Assembly (NCBI RefSeq): GCF_900149685.1
Contig: NZ_LT702999.1
Coordinates: 1,178,001-1,242,000, forward strand
Direction: 5' to 3'
Origin: Erythrobacter sp. Alg231-14
GTDB taxonomy: Bacteria; Pseudomonadota; Alphaproteobacteria; Sphingomonadales; Sphingomonadaceae
Length of the DNA stretch: 64,000 nt
Part shown: piece by piece, positions 56,163 to 64,000 of the stretch
Numbering within the stretch: position 1 is the stretch's first letter
How the letters are laid out: each line of letters starts with the position of its first letter
The notes under the pieces: generated by a model
Seen by the model: only the letters and a program-made list of their open reading frames with translations
Databases searched by the model: none
Told to the model about the DNA's origin: nothing
Translations under genes and position numbers: made by a program

Positions 56163-56177
56163 ATTGGTATGCACAAT
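56163..56177. promoter_or_regulatory. Candidate GntR operator upstream of receptor 1
   Basis: ATTGGTATGCACAAT, 64 bases upstream of the minus-strand receptor start. It shares ATTGGTAT with the site at 52063, but the spacing of the second half (ACAA) is one base longer than the FadR-type pattern. Confidence 0.45.
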
Positions 56178-56460
56178 AACAAAGTTTTGGTCAGGCAATT
56201 TGCGATTGATGGACACTCCCGCCACCCTGAAAAGCCTCACCGCAATCACAGCAAGAGAGGCGGCCGCGATCCACTTAGGGAGACTCACTCGATCACCTCA
56301 GCTGGGGACCGGCATACCAAAATCGCGCCACAAATCCGGGCGAGACGTGATGCAAAATAGCAACGGAACCCTCAAAAACGCGGGCATTGGAGGGGTTTTC
56401 AACACTGGGCCAGAAATGCGGATTCCCGGATTCTCAAGGTTTTCACACAGGTTTCGACAA
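56178..56460. other. Middle of the divergent receptor intergenic region
   Basis: The whole gap between the two receptor genes is 56100-56568 and must hold both promoters. This middle part shows no gene, no ribosome site in front of an ATG and no strong inverted repeat. Short frames here are not supported. Confidence 0.45.
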
Positions 56461-56475
56461 ATTGGTATGACACTT
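56461..56475. promoter_or_regulatory. Candidate GntR operator upstream of receptor 2
   Basis: ATTGGTATGACACTT, about 95 bases upstream of the plus-strand receptor start. The core TGGTATGACAC differs from TNGTNNNACNA at the last position only. A partial echo (ATTGGTTGAC) lies at 56497-56506. Confidence 0.5.
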
Positions 56476-56540
56476 TATCAATTCTTGGTCCGCCACATTG
56501 GTTGACTCTTCTGCCCACACCCTTACCAATCGTCAAATCG

Positions 56541-56554
56541 ACCAAATAATTGGT
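56541..56554. promoter_or_regulatory. ACCAA-N4-TTGGT palindrome in receptor 2 leader
   Basis: ACCAAATAATTGGT, with 5-base arms, ends 14 bases before the ATG at 56569, just ahead of the GGGAGAG ribosome site. It may be an operator or part of the mRNA leader. It uses the same TTGGT half-site as the other candidate sites. Confidence 0.35.
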
Positions 56555-56568
56555 GATGGGAGAGAAGA

Positions 56569-59500
56569 ATGGGTTACCGAAACGGGGGCAAGAGCCTGTC
56601 CGGAACAAAAACACGCGTGATCGGCGGATTGCTCGCCGGCTCAGCGATGGCTTTGCTGCCATCAACCGCTTGGGCTCAAGACAGCGAGTCGGATTCAACG
56701 GTCGCTGAGGGCGAAGGCAATCAGATCATCGTGTCAGGCATTCGCAGCTCGCTTCAAAGCGCGCTGACAGAACAGCGCAACGCAGACAGCCTTGTCGAAG
56801 TCATCCAAGCTGAAGACATCGGTAAGCTGCCTGATCAAAACTTGGCTGAAGTTCTTGAGAACGTAACGGGCGTACAGATCACACGTACAGCCGGCGTAGG
56901 CACTGGCGTTCAGATCCGCGGTACGAACGACAACCAAGTTCAAATCAACGGCGTTCAAACCGTTTCCGCTGGCACGGGCCGCGGCGGCATCAGCTTTGAA
57001 GACATCAACCCTGCGATTATAGGGTCGGTTGAAGTTATCAAGGCACCGACAGCGTCGATCATCGAAGGTTCGGTTGGCGGTACAGTCAACCTGCGCACCA
57101 TTCGCCCGCTTGATATTTCCGACACAATTATGTCGGTCCGTGTTCAAGGCGAGTACAGCGAGCTTTCCGACAGCGTGAAACCGCGCCTTTCGGGTAGCTT
57201 CGGTGACGTTTGGGATGTTGGCGGTGGCGAGCTCGGCATTGTGCTGAGCGCAAGCTACACAGAACAAGAAGCCACGTCATTCCGTCCACGCGTCGACCGC
57301 GACAACTTGATCCTCGGTGGTCAGGCCGTCACAGCTGCAGGCGCACCTGGACCAACCAATCCGTTCCTCAACATTCAGTTCCTCAACCAGGAACGTGAGA
57401 ATTTTGAGTACGAAACGTTCAACTTCGCCGGTTCGTTGGAATACGCGCCAAGCGACAACCTTATGTTCTTCTTCGACATGATCTACAACGATCAAGAACG
57501 TCGTCAGGACAGCTCGCGTATTCAAGGTTCGGGCGTTAGCGCGGTCGATACCGTCAACGTTCCAGACACTTTTGAAACAGTTAATTTCGGAACTATCGAT
57601 GGCGTTGACCTCGGCAGCATCCAAGCGGCTTTGACCGGCACAATCCAGCCGAACCTTGCCCGCGATGATGACGATCCAAACCTTCGTTTCTCAAGCGACA
57701 CCGGCGCGCGGGTCACAACCAGCGAACTGTACCGTTTGGGCACCGAGTTCGAAACCGGTCGCTTTACGACCCGGATCGAATTTTCGCGGTCTGTTTCGGA
57801 TTCGTCCAACCCGAATTTGAGCACCACGCTCAACTTCATCAACCCGAACCCGCTGACACCGCTTGACGGTTCCAGCAACGACAACAGCGTTCCGTTCATC
57901 TACGATCTTTCGGGTGGCGCACTGACATTCGGCATCGATTTCGATTCGCCGTTTGCACCGACCGTTCAAGACCTGCTCGATCCAAGCAACACGGTCCTTG
58001 ATGCTGTTACCAACAGCAACAACCGCACACAGAACAAAGATGACGCTTTCCGCATCGACACATCGCTCGATCTGGACGGCATCGTTGGCTTCTTCACATC
58101 GGCGGACTTTGGGTATCGTTACAACGACAACTCAACTCAGTTCGACCAAGTGCGTTCGACCTTTGGCACCGGCGCGATTGCCAACAGCCCAAGCGGTTCG
58201 ACATTTGCCGATCTGATCGTCGCGGGACCAAGCAACTTTGGTGCGTTTGATGGCCGGACCTTGGCGTTCCGCAACTTTGTTGTGGTCGATCCAAACCGTG
58301 CTTTCTCTGATCGTGACGCTGTGTTCGCTACGCTGCAAGGCGCATTGGATGCGACACCAGGTGGTCAGGCGGCAATTGCTGGCGGCGGCCGTTTGCTCGC
58401 CGATCTTGATCCAAACGCAGCTGGCAACCTTTCGGGTTCGTTCCGGGTCGAAGAGGAAACACATGCCCTCTACGCTCAGGCCAACTTTGAAAGCGGCCCA
58501 GTGCGCGGCAATGTCGGTTTCCGCTATATTGATACGTCGATCGATTCCTTTGGTAACAGCGTTGCCAACGGCGTCGTATCGCCTGTCACATCGAGCGGTA
58601 GCTACACGCAGTTCATGCCTCGTGTGAACGTGATCGCGGACCTTGCCGATGATCTTGTCTTCCGGGCAAGTTACACAGAGGACATCAACCGTCCCGACTT
58701 TAACGATCTGTCGCTGTCGGTGACATTCCCAACCGGACCGAACAACGCGGTTTCGCTTGGCAACCCAGCCTTGGCGCCAGAAACGGTCCAATCGTTCGAC
58801 GCGTCGTTGGCTTGGTATTTTGCACCGTCGTCATTGGTCAGCATCGGCTTCTTCCACAAGGATCGGACGAACCTGTTCGTGACTCAGGTCGAAGACGCGG
58901 TTGAAGATGCCAATGGCTTCCGCGACATCACCGATCCATGTGAAGGTGGCGGTATCTTTAACCCGGTTCCGGATCGCAACGTTCTTTCGGACGTACCGGG
59001 CAACGGTCTTTGTGTTCCACTGCAAACGATCATCAATGACTCTGCGAATACAACGCAGACCGGCATTGAATTCTCGGTTCAGTACGATCTGTCGCAGTTC
59101 GAAGATACATTGGGCTTTGCGTCGGGCTTCGGCTTCATCGCGAACTACACCTACCAAGACTTTGGCGGTGGTCAGGCAACGAACTCGGCCTCTGGTCGTG
59201 GTCAGGATATCTTTGAGGCATCCAGCCCGGGCGTTCCTGATCCGGTCACCCGCGTTCAAGGTCTGCTCGACTTCTCTGAAAATGCGTACAACTTGACGCT
59301 GTATTATGAGAAGTACGGTCTGTCTGCTCGTGCACGTTACACTTGGCGCGATGCATTCCGCACACTCGACACCGCCGCTGGCGCGTCGCTCAATTCGACA
59401 TTGGGCTTCCCAGTTGTGACCGAAGCGCGTGGACAGCTTAACGCCAGTGTCGTTTACGATCTCACGGACAACATTGTCCTGGGTGTCGAAGGTGTGAACC

Positions 59501-59607
59501 TCACCAAATCCGACATCAGCCAGTATTGCGTGAACGATGACGCATTGCTGTGTTTCCAAGGTTTGCCTGATCGGCGGATCACATTCGGCGCAACTTTGCG
59601 GTTCTAA
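56569..59607 (+). CDS. TonB-dependent receptor, probable alginate oligomer uptake
   Basis: A 1012-residue protein with GGGAGAG 5 bases before the ATG. Signal peptide about 1-36 (ends STAWAQ). TonB-box-like GNQIIVSGIRSSLQ near 50-63, and plug domain about 64-190 with IGKLPDQNLAEVLENVTGV and VQIRGTNDNQVQINGVQT. The large barrel ends in RRITFGATLRF with C-terminal Phe. Characteristic of the long carbohydrate receptors of Caulobacterales and Sphingomonadales. It is divergent from the first receptor (about 27% shorter gap region than a gene, 469 bases) and followed by a strong terminator and a PL7 alginate lyase. The two receptors are clearly different in sequence and may take different chain lengths or M/G blocks. 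Confidence 0.88.
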   Translation: MGYRNGGKSLSGTKTRVIGGLLAGSAMALLPSTAWAQDSESDSTVAEGEGNQIIVSGIRSSLQSALTEQRNADSLVEVIQAEDIGKLPDQNLAEVLENVTGVQITRTAGVGTGVQIRGTNDNQVQINGVQTVSAGTGRGGISFEDINPAIIGSVEVIKAPTASIIEGSVGGTVNLRTIRPLDISDTIMSVRVQGEYSELSDSVKPRLSGSFGDVWDVGGGELGIVLSASYTEQEATSFRPRVDRDNLILGGQAVTAAGAPGPTNPFLNIQFLNQERENFEYETFNFAGSLEYAPSDNLMFFFDMIYNDQERRQDSSRIQGSGVSAVDTVNVPDTFETVNFGTIDGVDLGSIQAALTGTIQPNLARDDDDPNLRFSSDTGARVTTSELYRLGTEFETGRFTTRIEFSRSVSDSSNPNLSTTLNFINPNPLTPLDGSSNDNSVPFIYDLSGGALTFGIDFDSPFAPTVQDLLDPSNTVLDAVTNSNNRTQNKDDAFRIDTSLDLDGIVGFFTSADFGYRYNDNSTQFDQVRSTFGTGAIANSPSGSTFADLIVAGPSNFGAFDGRTLAFRNFVVVDPNRAFSDRDAVFATLQGALDATPGGQAAIAGGGRLLADLDPNAAGNLSGSFRVEEETHALYAQANFESGPVRGNVGFRYIDTSIDSFGNSVANGVVSPVTSSGSYTQFMPRVNVIADLADDLVFRASYTEDINRPDFNDLSLSVTFPTGPNNAVSLGNPALAPETVQSFDASLAWYFAPSSLVSIGFFHKDRTNLFVTQVEDAVEDANGFRDITDPCEGGGIFNPVPDRNVLSDVPGNGLCVPLQTIINDSANTTQTGIEFSVQYDLSQFEDTLGFASGFGFIANYTYQDFGGGQATNSASGRGQDIFEASSPGVPDPVTRVQGLLDFSENAYNLTLYYEKYGLSARARYTWRDAFRTLDTAAGASLNSTLGFPVVTEARGQLNASVVYDLTDNIVLGVEGVNLTKSDISQYCVNDDALLCFQGLPDRRITFGATLRF

Positions 59608-59663
59608 GCCGATTGTACCGATGGGCGGGTCGATACGGTCCCGCCTGTTAGGCAACACATCAG

Positions 59664-59697
59664 AAAAGCGCCCCGCGATTGTGGGGCGCTTTTTTTT
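59664..59697 (+). terminator. Rho-independent terminator after receptor 2
   Basis: Stem AAGCGCCCC (59666-59674) with GGGGCGCTT (59683-59691), 8-base loop, followed by an eight-T run. It is a textbook intrinsic terminator and separates the receptor transcript from the PL7 gene, which therefore needs its own promoter. Confidence 0.92.
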
Positions 59698-59824
59698 GAC
59701 CTGTTTCCAATCAAGAATCGCCAAAAAGGATGGTTCTGGGGCGGGGTTTCGATTGTTGTTCAGCTTGTGTTGGAATATGAAGTGGTAAGACAGAATGACC
59801 AAATTGGAGGGTGAAACATTGACT

Positions 59825-60886
59825 ATGTTCAAACGGATGCCGTTGAAGGCGAAATTGGCGCTCAGCGGTTGCCTGACAATGGCTCTATTTGCGCCGATGG
59901 CTGTGCAGGCCGACGATCATGAGACGCCGCCCCCAGGGAGTGTGTTCGATCTGAGCCATTGGAAAATCACCCTGCCCACCGACAATAACGGCGATGAAAA
60001 GCCCGATGAAATCAGCGTCAGCGCGCTGCAGGATTTTTCCCATTCTGACTTCTTCTACCTGAACGAAGATGGTCACATGGTTTTTGCCGCTCCAAACAAG
60101 GCGCCAACAACGGCCAATTCCAGCAACACACGCAGCGAGCTGCGCCAAATGTTGCGTGGCACGAACACGCGGATTGGCACGCACGAACCCGGCAACAACT
60201 TTGCCGTCGAAGTCCGCCGCAGCTCAGATATGTTCGGCGCAATCGGAGGACGGATGGACGCGACCTTGCGCGTTGATCACGTGTCCATCAACGCCGGCGA
60301 TCCAACCAAGCGCCCTTCTTATTCTGCGGTTGTGGGTCAAATCCACGCGTTGAAATATGAAAGCACTCGCAGCGGCTTTGGCTACGGCAACGAACCCATC
60401 AAGATCTATTATAAAAAGTTCCCAGAGCACGAAACCGGTTCGGTTTTCTGGACCTACGAACGCAATCTTGCGAGAGACGATCCAGATCGCACCGACTTGG
60501 CCGTGCCTGTGTTTGGATTTGGTTGGGACAGCATGGAAGACCCCGGTGCCAATGGAATCGCTCTGGGCGAGGAATTTAGCTACACAATCAATGTCCACCG
60601 CAACACGATGTACGTAACGTTTCACAACGAACGTTTGGGCACTGTCCAACAATCGCGCAGCTTGGTTCGCGGCGCTGACGCAAAAGACAACCCTTACGCC
60701 TATGGCGGGGACTCGCTGTATTTTAAGGCCGGCGTCTACAACCAATGCAGCACCCGCACTGGCACTTCCATGTGGTATTCTGGGTGCCCGGGCACAGGCG
60801 ATTGGGAAACCGACAAAGCCGATGGCAACTACGCCCAGGCAACGTTCTCAAGGCTTGTCGTAGGACCTTCGACCCCGCCGGAGTAA
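59825..60886 (+). CDS. Alginate lyase, PL7 family
   Basis: About 353 residues from ATG 59825. GGAGG at 59806-59810 lies inside the longer frame that opens at 59795, so the true start is after it: TTG 59819 has the best spacing, ATG 59825 is next. Signal peptide about 1-29 (ends AVQAD). The jelly-roll PL7 domain fills the rest, with the three family motifs: TRSELRQ (102-108), QIH (172-174) and YFKAGVYNQ (299-307). Together they hold the catalytic Arg, Gln, His and Tyr. A QIH rather than QVH motif is associated with action on G-containing blocks. It is an endolytic enzyme expected to cut alginate outside the cell or in the periplasm, feeding the receptors and the PL6/PL17 enzymes. Confidence 0.92.
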   Translation: MFKRMPLKAKLALSGCLTMALFAPMAVQADDHETPPPGSVFDLSHWKITLPTDNNGDEKPDEISVSALQDFSHSDFFYLNEDGHMVFAAPNKAPTTANSSNTRSELRQMLRGTNTRIGTHEPGNNFAVEVRRSSDMFGAIGGRMDATLRVDHVSINAGDPTKRPSYSAVVGQIHALKYESTRSGFGYGNEPIKIYYKKFPEHETGSVFWTYERNLARDDPDRTDLAVPVFGFGWDSMEDPGANGIALGEEFSYTINVHRNTMYVTFHNERLGTVQQSRSLVRGADAKDNPYAYGGDSLYFKAGVYNQCSTRTGTSMWYSGCPGTGDWETDKADGNYAQATFSRLVVGPSTPPE

Positions 60887-60909
60887 GACGCTAACGGCAC
60901 GTAATCGAA

Positions 60910-60955
60910 CACAGAAAGGGCCCCATCTCACAAGTCAGATGGGGCCCTTTCTGTG
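60910..60955. terminator. Long perfect hairpin after PL7 gene
   Basis: A 19-base perfect stem (centred on GGGCCCCATCT with AGATGGGGCCC) and 8-base loop, 23 bases after the PL7 stop. TTTCTGTG on the right arm gives some T content. The stem is symmetric enough to stop transcription from both sides. Confidence 0.85.
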
Positions 60956-61102
60956 CCCACAATGTCAATCCAAACCGGGCCAACCAAAGGGCACGCGCGT
61001 GTAAATGCGCACCAACCATAGTGCAGAGCGCCACTCTAGGCTAAGGCGTTGCAAAGCGGGCTGACAACCGCAAAGGACAATCGCTCATTTCGCAAGGTGC
61101 AC

Positions 61103-62323
61103 ATGACAGACAAACCATTCGACATCATCGTTTACGGCGCCACCAGCTTTGTAGGCCAGATCATCACGCAATATGTGCATGATCAATTCAGCGACGGATC
61201 AATTTCGTGGGCGATTGCCGGACGGTCACAATCCAAACTGCAACAAGTCAGCGATGAGATCGGCTTGAACGGGGTCGAAATGATCGTCGCCGATGCATCT
61301 GACGAAGCCGCGCTAACGGCGTTGTGTGATCGGACGAAAGTGATCATGTCCACGGTCGGTCCCTACGCCCTATATGGCGACACACTTGTGAAAGTCTGTG
61401 TCGAGAGCGGGACGCATTATTGTGACCTCACCGGCGAAGCGCAATGGATCCGCAAAATGCAATTGCGTCACGAAGAGGCCGCGAAGCAAAGCGGCGCGCG
61501 GATTGTTCATTGCTGTGGTTTTGATTCCATTCCATCCGATCTTGGCGTGCATTTCCTTCAACGCAACGCTGTCAAAGCGTTTGGTCAAACCTGTGACCGG
61601 GTTGATATGCGAGTGATCAAAATGAAAGGCGGCGCCTCTGGCGGCACAATCGCCAGCATGATCAACCTTGTGAAAGAGGCATCGGCCGATCCGGAATTGC
61701 GTCGGGAGCTCAAAGACCCCTACAGCATCTGTCCCAAGGACCACGGTTTTACGGTGCGCCAACGCGACGTCAAAATGGAATACGATGCCGAATTTGGCGG
61801 GTGGATTGCTCCGTTTGTTATGGCCGCGATCAACACGCGCGTCGTGCACCGCTCAAACGCATTAAGCGGCAACAATTACGGCGATGAATTCCGTTATGAA
61901 GAGGCCATGGCCACCGGCGATGGATCGAAAGGCAAACGGATGGCGCGCCTTTCATCCGTCGGCATGGGCGCATTGATGGTCGGTATGGCGGTGCCTCCCA
62001 TCCGTTGGTTGCTTGAAAAAACAGTCCTGCCCAAGCCCGGCGAAGGACCAAGCCCGAAAGAGCAGCTCGAAGGCGGTTATGACATGATGTTTCTTGGCAC
62101 AACGGCCAAGGGCGAGAAAATCCGTTGCCGCGTAACCGGCGATCGTGATCCCGGCTACGGCTCCACCGCCAAAATGTTGTCGCAAGCAGCCGTGTGTTTG
62201 GCGAATGATGTTCCGGCCGATACGCCGGGCGGATTTTGGACCCCGGCGACGATCTTCGGGGATACCTTGATCACCAAACTGGAAGATCACGCCGGGCTGA
62301 CGTTCACCCTGCTAGACGACTAA
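61103..62323 (+). CDS. Saccharopine dehydrogenase-like (trans-acting enoyl reductase type) protein
   Basis: The start is set at ATG 61103 (406 residues) with AAGG upstream; the frame to 61049 adds a non-family stretch. Rossmann cofactor loop YGATSFVGQIITQY (about 9-22), AGRSQSKLQ, STVGPYALYGDTLV (about 80-93), HYCDLTGE and HCCGFDSIPSDLG (about 138-150). These mark the group that includes mycobacterial trans-acting enoyl reductase and many uncharacterised saccharopine dehydrogenase NADP-binding proteins. The C-terminal part has a short hydrophobic segment (about 290-310). In this setting the substrate is unknown. Lipid reduction is more likely than lysine metabolism because the lysine-pathway C-terminal domain is absent. 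Confidence 0.8.
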   Translation: MTDKPFDIIVYGATSFVGQIITQYVHDQFSDGSISWAIAGRSQSKLQQVSDEIGLNGVEMIVADASDEAALTALCDRTKVIMSTVGPYALYGDTLVKVCVESGTHYCDLTGEAQWIRKMQLRHEEAAKQSGARIVHCCGFDSIPSDLGVHFLQRNAVKAFGQTCDRVDMRVIKMKGGASGGTIASMINLVKEASADPELRRELKDPYSICPKDHGFTVRQRDVKMEYDAEFGGWIAPFVMAAINTRVVHRSNALSGNNYGDEFRYEEAMATGDGSKGKRMARLSSVGMGALMVGMAVPPIRWLLEKTVLPKPGEGPSPKEQLEGGYDMMFLGTTAKGEKIRCRVTGDRDPGYGSTAKMLSQAAVCLANDVPADTPGGFWTPATIFGDTLITKLEDHAGLTFTLLDD

Positions 62324-62377
62324 CCTTTGTGAGCGGCCGCGAAGGCAAGTGGGGACCAATTCGCGCAGATTGCGACG

Positions 62378-63613
62378 CTAATACCGTTGGATCGTTGCGA
62401 AGTCTCGATCGGGTCGATAGGCATCAAGCGCCGCGACCGTGTGCCCGTTCAGGATTTCTTGCGCGGTCATCTTCCCGATGATCGGTGCCAACGATACGCC
62501 GCTATGCGTAATGGCGAGATAGGCGCCCGGTTGTTCGGGAGAGAACCCGATAACGGGGTGACCGTCCAATGGGAGTGGCCGCCATCCGATAATGACTTCC
62601 TCCATTTCTGCGGTTGATAGCGCCGGGACATACCGCACCGCCACGTCTAGAATTCTGCGCGCGTGCTGGCCGGCAAAATCCGCGTTCGGAAACGATGTGG
62701 GCCGATCGGCAAGTCGCGCAGCATGCGCTTCGTTTTGAGGGGCACCGCCTTGTTCGCCAAGGACGACGCGACCATCGCCGCGTTGGTGAATATGCACGCC
62801 GGGTGCAACGATGATCGCGTCGATCATGGGCGGCATGGGCTTAGTGATCGCAACAACGCCCGGCGTTGTGCGTTGAGGGATATGGATACCCGCCAATTGT
62901 CGCGTTGCGTCGGGATCGGCCCCGGTGGCCAACACGATCGTATCGCACTCCAAATCACCGTTGGTCGTGGTGAGTATCGTTGTGCCATTCGCGGTGCGAA
63001 ATTGGCTGATCGCTTCGCAATTGGTTTCGACCGTGGCCCCTGATGCGATTGCCTGATCCATAAGTGTCCGGGTTGCCAATACTGGATCCAGCGCACCATC
63101 GTTCGGCGAAAATGCTGCTGAAGTTAAATCCCCAAACGCGACACCGGGCTCCATCGATTGCAGCTCATCGCGTGCAATCATGCGCGCGGGTTCGCCCCAC
63201 TCGACCTGTTCGTCGATCTGCCTTGCCAGTTTTTGTTGACGCTCTTCGCTGCCGAACCATTCGATAGAACCGGCCCACTTTATCGGTAGGCCAGCTTCGG
63301 CTTCCAGCTCTTTCCATCCTGCTAGACCGAGCTGATTGAGCCTGTGGTAATGGCGCGGCTGTTTTGCCCAACTGGCGTTCAACCAAGCGAACGTGCCGTG
63401 GCTTGCGCGGCTGGCCAATCCGTTGCGTTCCAATACGGTGACCTGCGCCCCGCCTTGTGTGAGGTAATATGCAATCGCGGCGCCTATGATCCCTCCCCCA
63501 ATCACGGCCACGCGCGTTTTCCCATTCACGGTCGGGCCGCCGCACGCGCTGGCCAATGTGCCCGCCGCGGTTAGCGCCAATGCATCGCGTCGGGTCATGC
63601 CAGATTTGGGCAC
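62378..63613 (-). CDS. Exported FAD-dependent oxidoreductase (DAO family)
   Basis: A 411-residue protein. The GTG at 63613 is preferred because GGAGAG lies 7 bases upstream; ATG 63598 has no such site. The N-terminus has a twin-arginine-like TRRDALAL stretch, a hydrophobic segment and a lipobox-like ASAC (Cys about 24). A Tat-exported, possibly lipid-anchored protein is therefore likely. The DAO fold follows: VAVIGGGIIGAAIAYYL (about 35-51) binds FAD, and VLERNGLASRASHG is the ribose/flavin loop. Near the C-terminus, EEVIIGWRPLPLDGHPVIG and THSGVSLAPIIG complete the flavin site. It resembles D-amino-acid or sarcosine/glycine-type oxidases. The substrate is not readable and no neighbour explains it. 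Confidence 0.83.
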   Translation of the reverse strand: MPKSGMTRRDALALTAAGTLASACGGPTVNGKTRVAVIGGGIIGAAIAYYLTQGGAQVTVLERNGLASRASHGTFAWLNASWAKQPRHYHRLNQLGLAGWKELEAEAGLPIKWAGSIEWFGSEERQQKLARQIDEQVEWGEPARMIARDELQSMEPGVAFGDLTSAAFSPNDGALDPVLATRTLMDQAIASGATVETNCEAISQFRTANGTTILTTTNGDLECDTIVLATGADPDATRQLAGIHIPQRTTPGVVAITKPMPPMIDAIIVAPGVHIHQRGDGRVVLGEQGGAPQNEAHAARLADRPTSFPNADFAGQHARRILDVAVRYVPALSTAEMEEVIIGWRPLPLDGHPVIGFSPEQPGAYLAITHSGVSLAPIIGKMTAQEILNGHTVAALDAYRPDRDFATIQRY

Positions 63614-63870
63614 TGCGTTACTCTCCGATCAAAGGTTCAGTCCGTTCAATCAGGGTCTAGACGAAGGACAAGATCCCGCCAAACTGCATGTCGAACAATC
63701 GACGAGTGGTAGCCTGCCGATCAAAACACTCGTCCAAGCGCATTTTGGCCAAGAACGGCTCAAATCCGGCAATAATGGCTAGGGTGAAGGCTGCGCTATG
63801 TGATAAGGTTTCACCGAATTCACACAGGCCATTTCTCAGCACTGCAACTCAAAAGAAGCAACCTGAACCG

Positions 63871-64000
63871 ATGCAAGATGAACCGGATCAAACGCCAGAG
63901 CCTAGCGAGCAGACGCAAAAGCCCCGGCAACGTGACCAACAATTCATGAAGCAGATTCACTCGCGAAGCCTCAACAAGCCAAGCGTGAAGCGGATTAGAC
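63871..64000 (+). CDS. Possible gene start, cut by right edge
   Basis: An ATG at 63871 opens a frame of 43 codons that runs out of the window without a stop. The visible part is hydrophilic and rich in Gln, Pro, Glu and Lys. No good ribosome site precedes it. No family is recognised, and it could be a chance frame. Confidence 0.35.
   Translation, partial: MQDEPDQTPEPSEQTQKPRQRDQQFMKQIHSRSLNKPSVKRIR

Noticed and set aside
58831..59832. Minus-strand frame of 333 codons
   Set aside because: Antisense to the second receptor and running through its terminator.
63657..63842. Minus-strand frame of 61 codons near the right edge
   Set aside because: No ribosome site, no family, and nothing in the neighbourhood supports it.

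Overview
The window looks like chromosomal DNA of a marine, alginate-degrading alphaproteobacterium. The best guess is the Sphingomonadales (Erythrobacteraceae-like). The reasons are the many long TonB-dependent receptors, the paired acyl-CoA dehydrogenases, the CHAT-linked two-partner secretion locus and the style of the alginate genes. The placement is by recognition of gene families, not by any search. No rRNA, tRNA, insertion sequence or CRISPR array was seen.

Layout. (1) 1-6832, minus strand: a tightly packed four-gene set made of a five-haem cytochrome, a lipoprotein with two GlcG/HbpS-type domains, an outer-membrane beta-barrel and a second multihaem cytochrome cut by the left edge. 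It looks like an envelope electron-transfer module. (2) 7215-8915, plus: an FAD-linked aldonolactone-oxidase-like enzyme with a hydrophobic insert. (3) 8986-23635, minus: a two-partner secretion operon, TpsB transporter, a 3281-residue TpsA exoprotein and a CHAT-domain protein with an intact His/Cys pair. (4) 24069-26911, plus: a coiled-coil protein overlapping a GAF-GAF-adenylate cyclase. (5) 26948-29313, minus: two acyl-CoA dehydrogenases.

(6) 29421-42829: an inositol-phosphate and capsule-export island. It holds myo-inositol-1-phosphate synthase, a CTP:inositol-1-phosphate cytidylyltransferase-like enzyme, two CDP-alcohol phosphotransferases, three glycosyltransferases and a full ABC capsule exporter (KpsE/BexC-like, KpsM-like, KpsT-like fused to a TPR-like tail, and a Wza/KpsD-like lipoprotein). 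A LuxR-type regulator sits convergent at the end. The inference is that CDP-inositol is made and used for an exported glycan or lipid. This is the most novel-looking part of the window.

(7) 43168-60886: a complete alginate utilisation locus. It has PL6, PL17 and PL7 lyases, a KdgF-like cupin, an MFS transporter, an SDR (probable DEH reductase), KDPG aldolase, KDG kinase, a FadR-type GntR regulator and two divergent TonB-dependent receptors. ATTGGTAT-containing sites lie in front of the three transcripts. A 59-codon gene that overlaps the kdgK stop is easy to miss. (8) 61103-64000: a saccharopine-dehydrogenase-like reductase, an exported FAD oxidoreductase and the possible start of a gene cut by the right edge.
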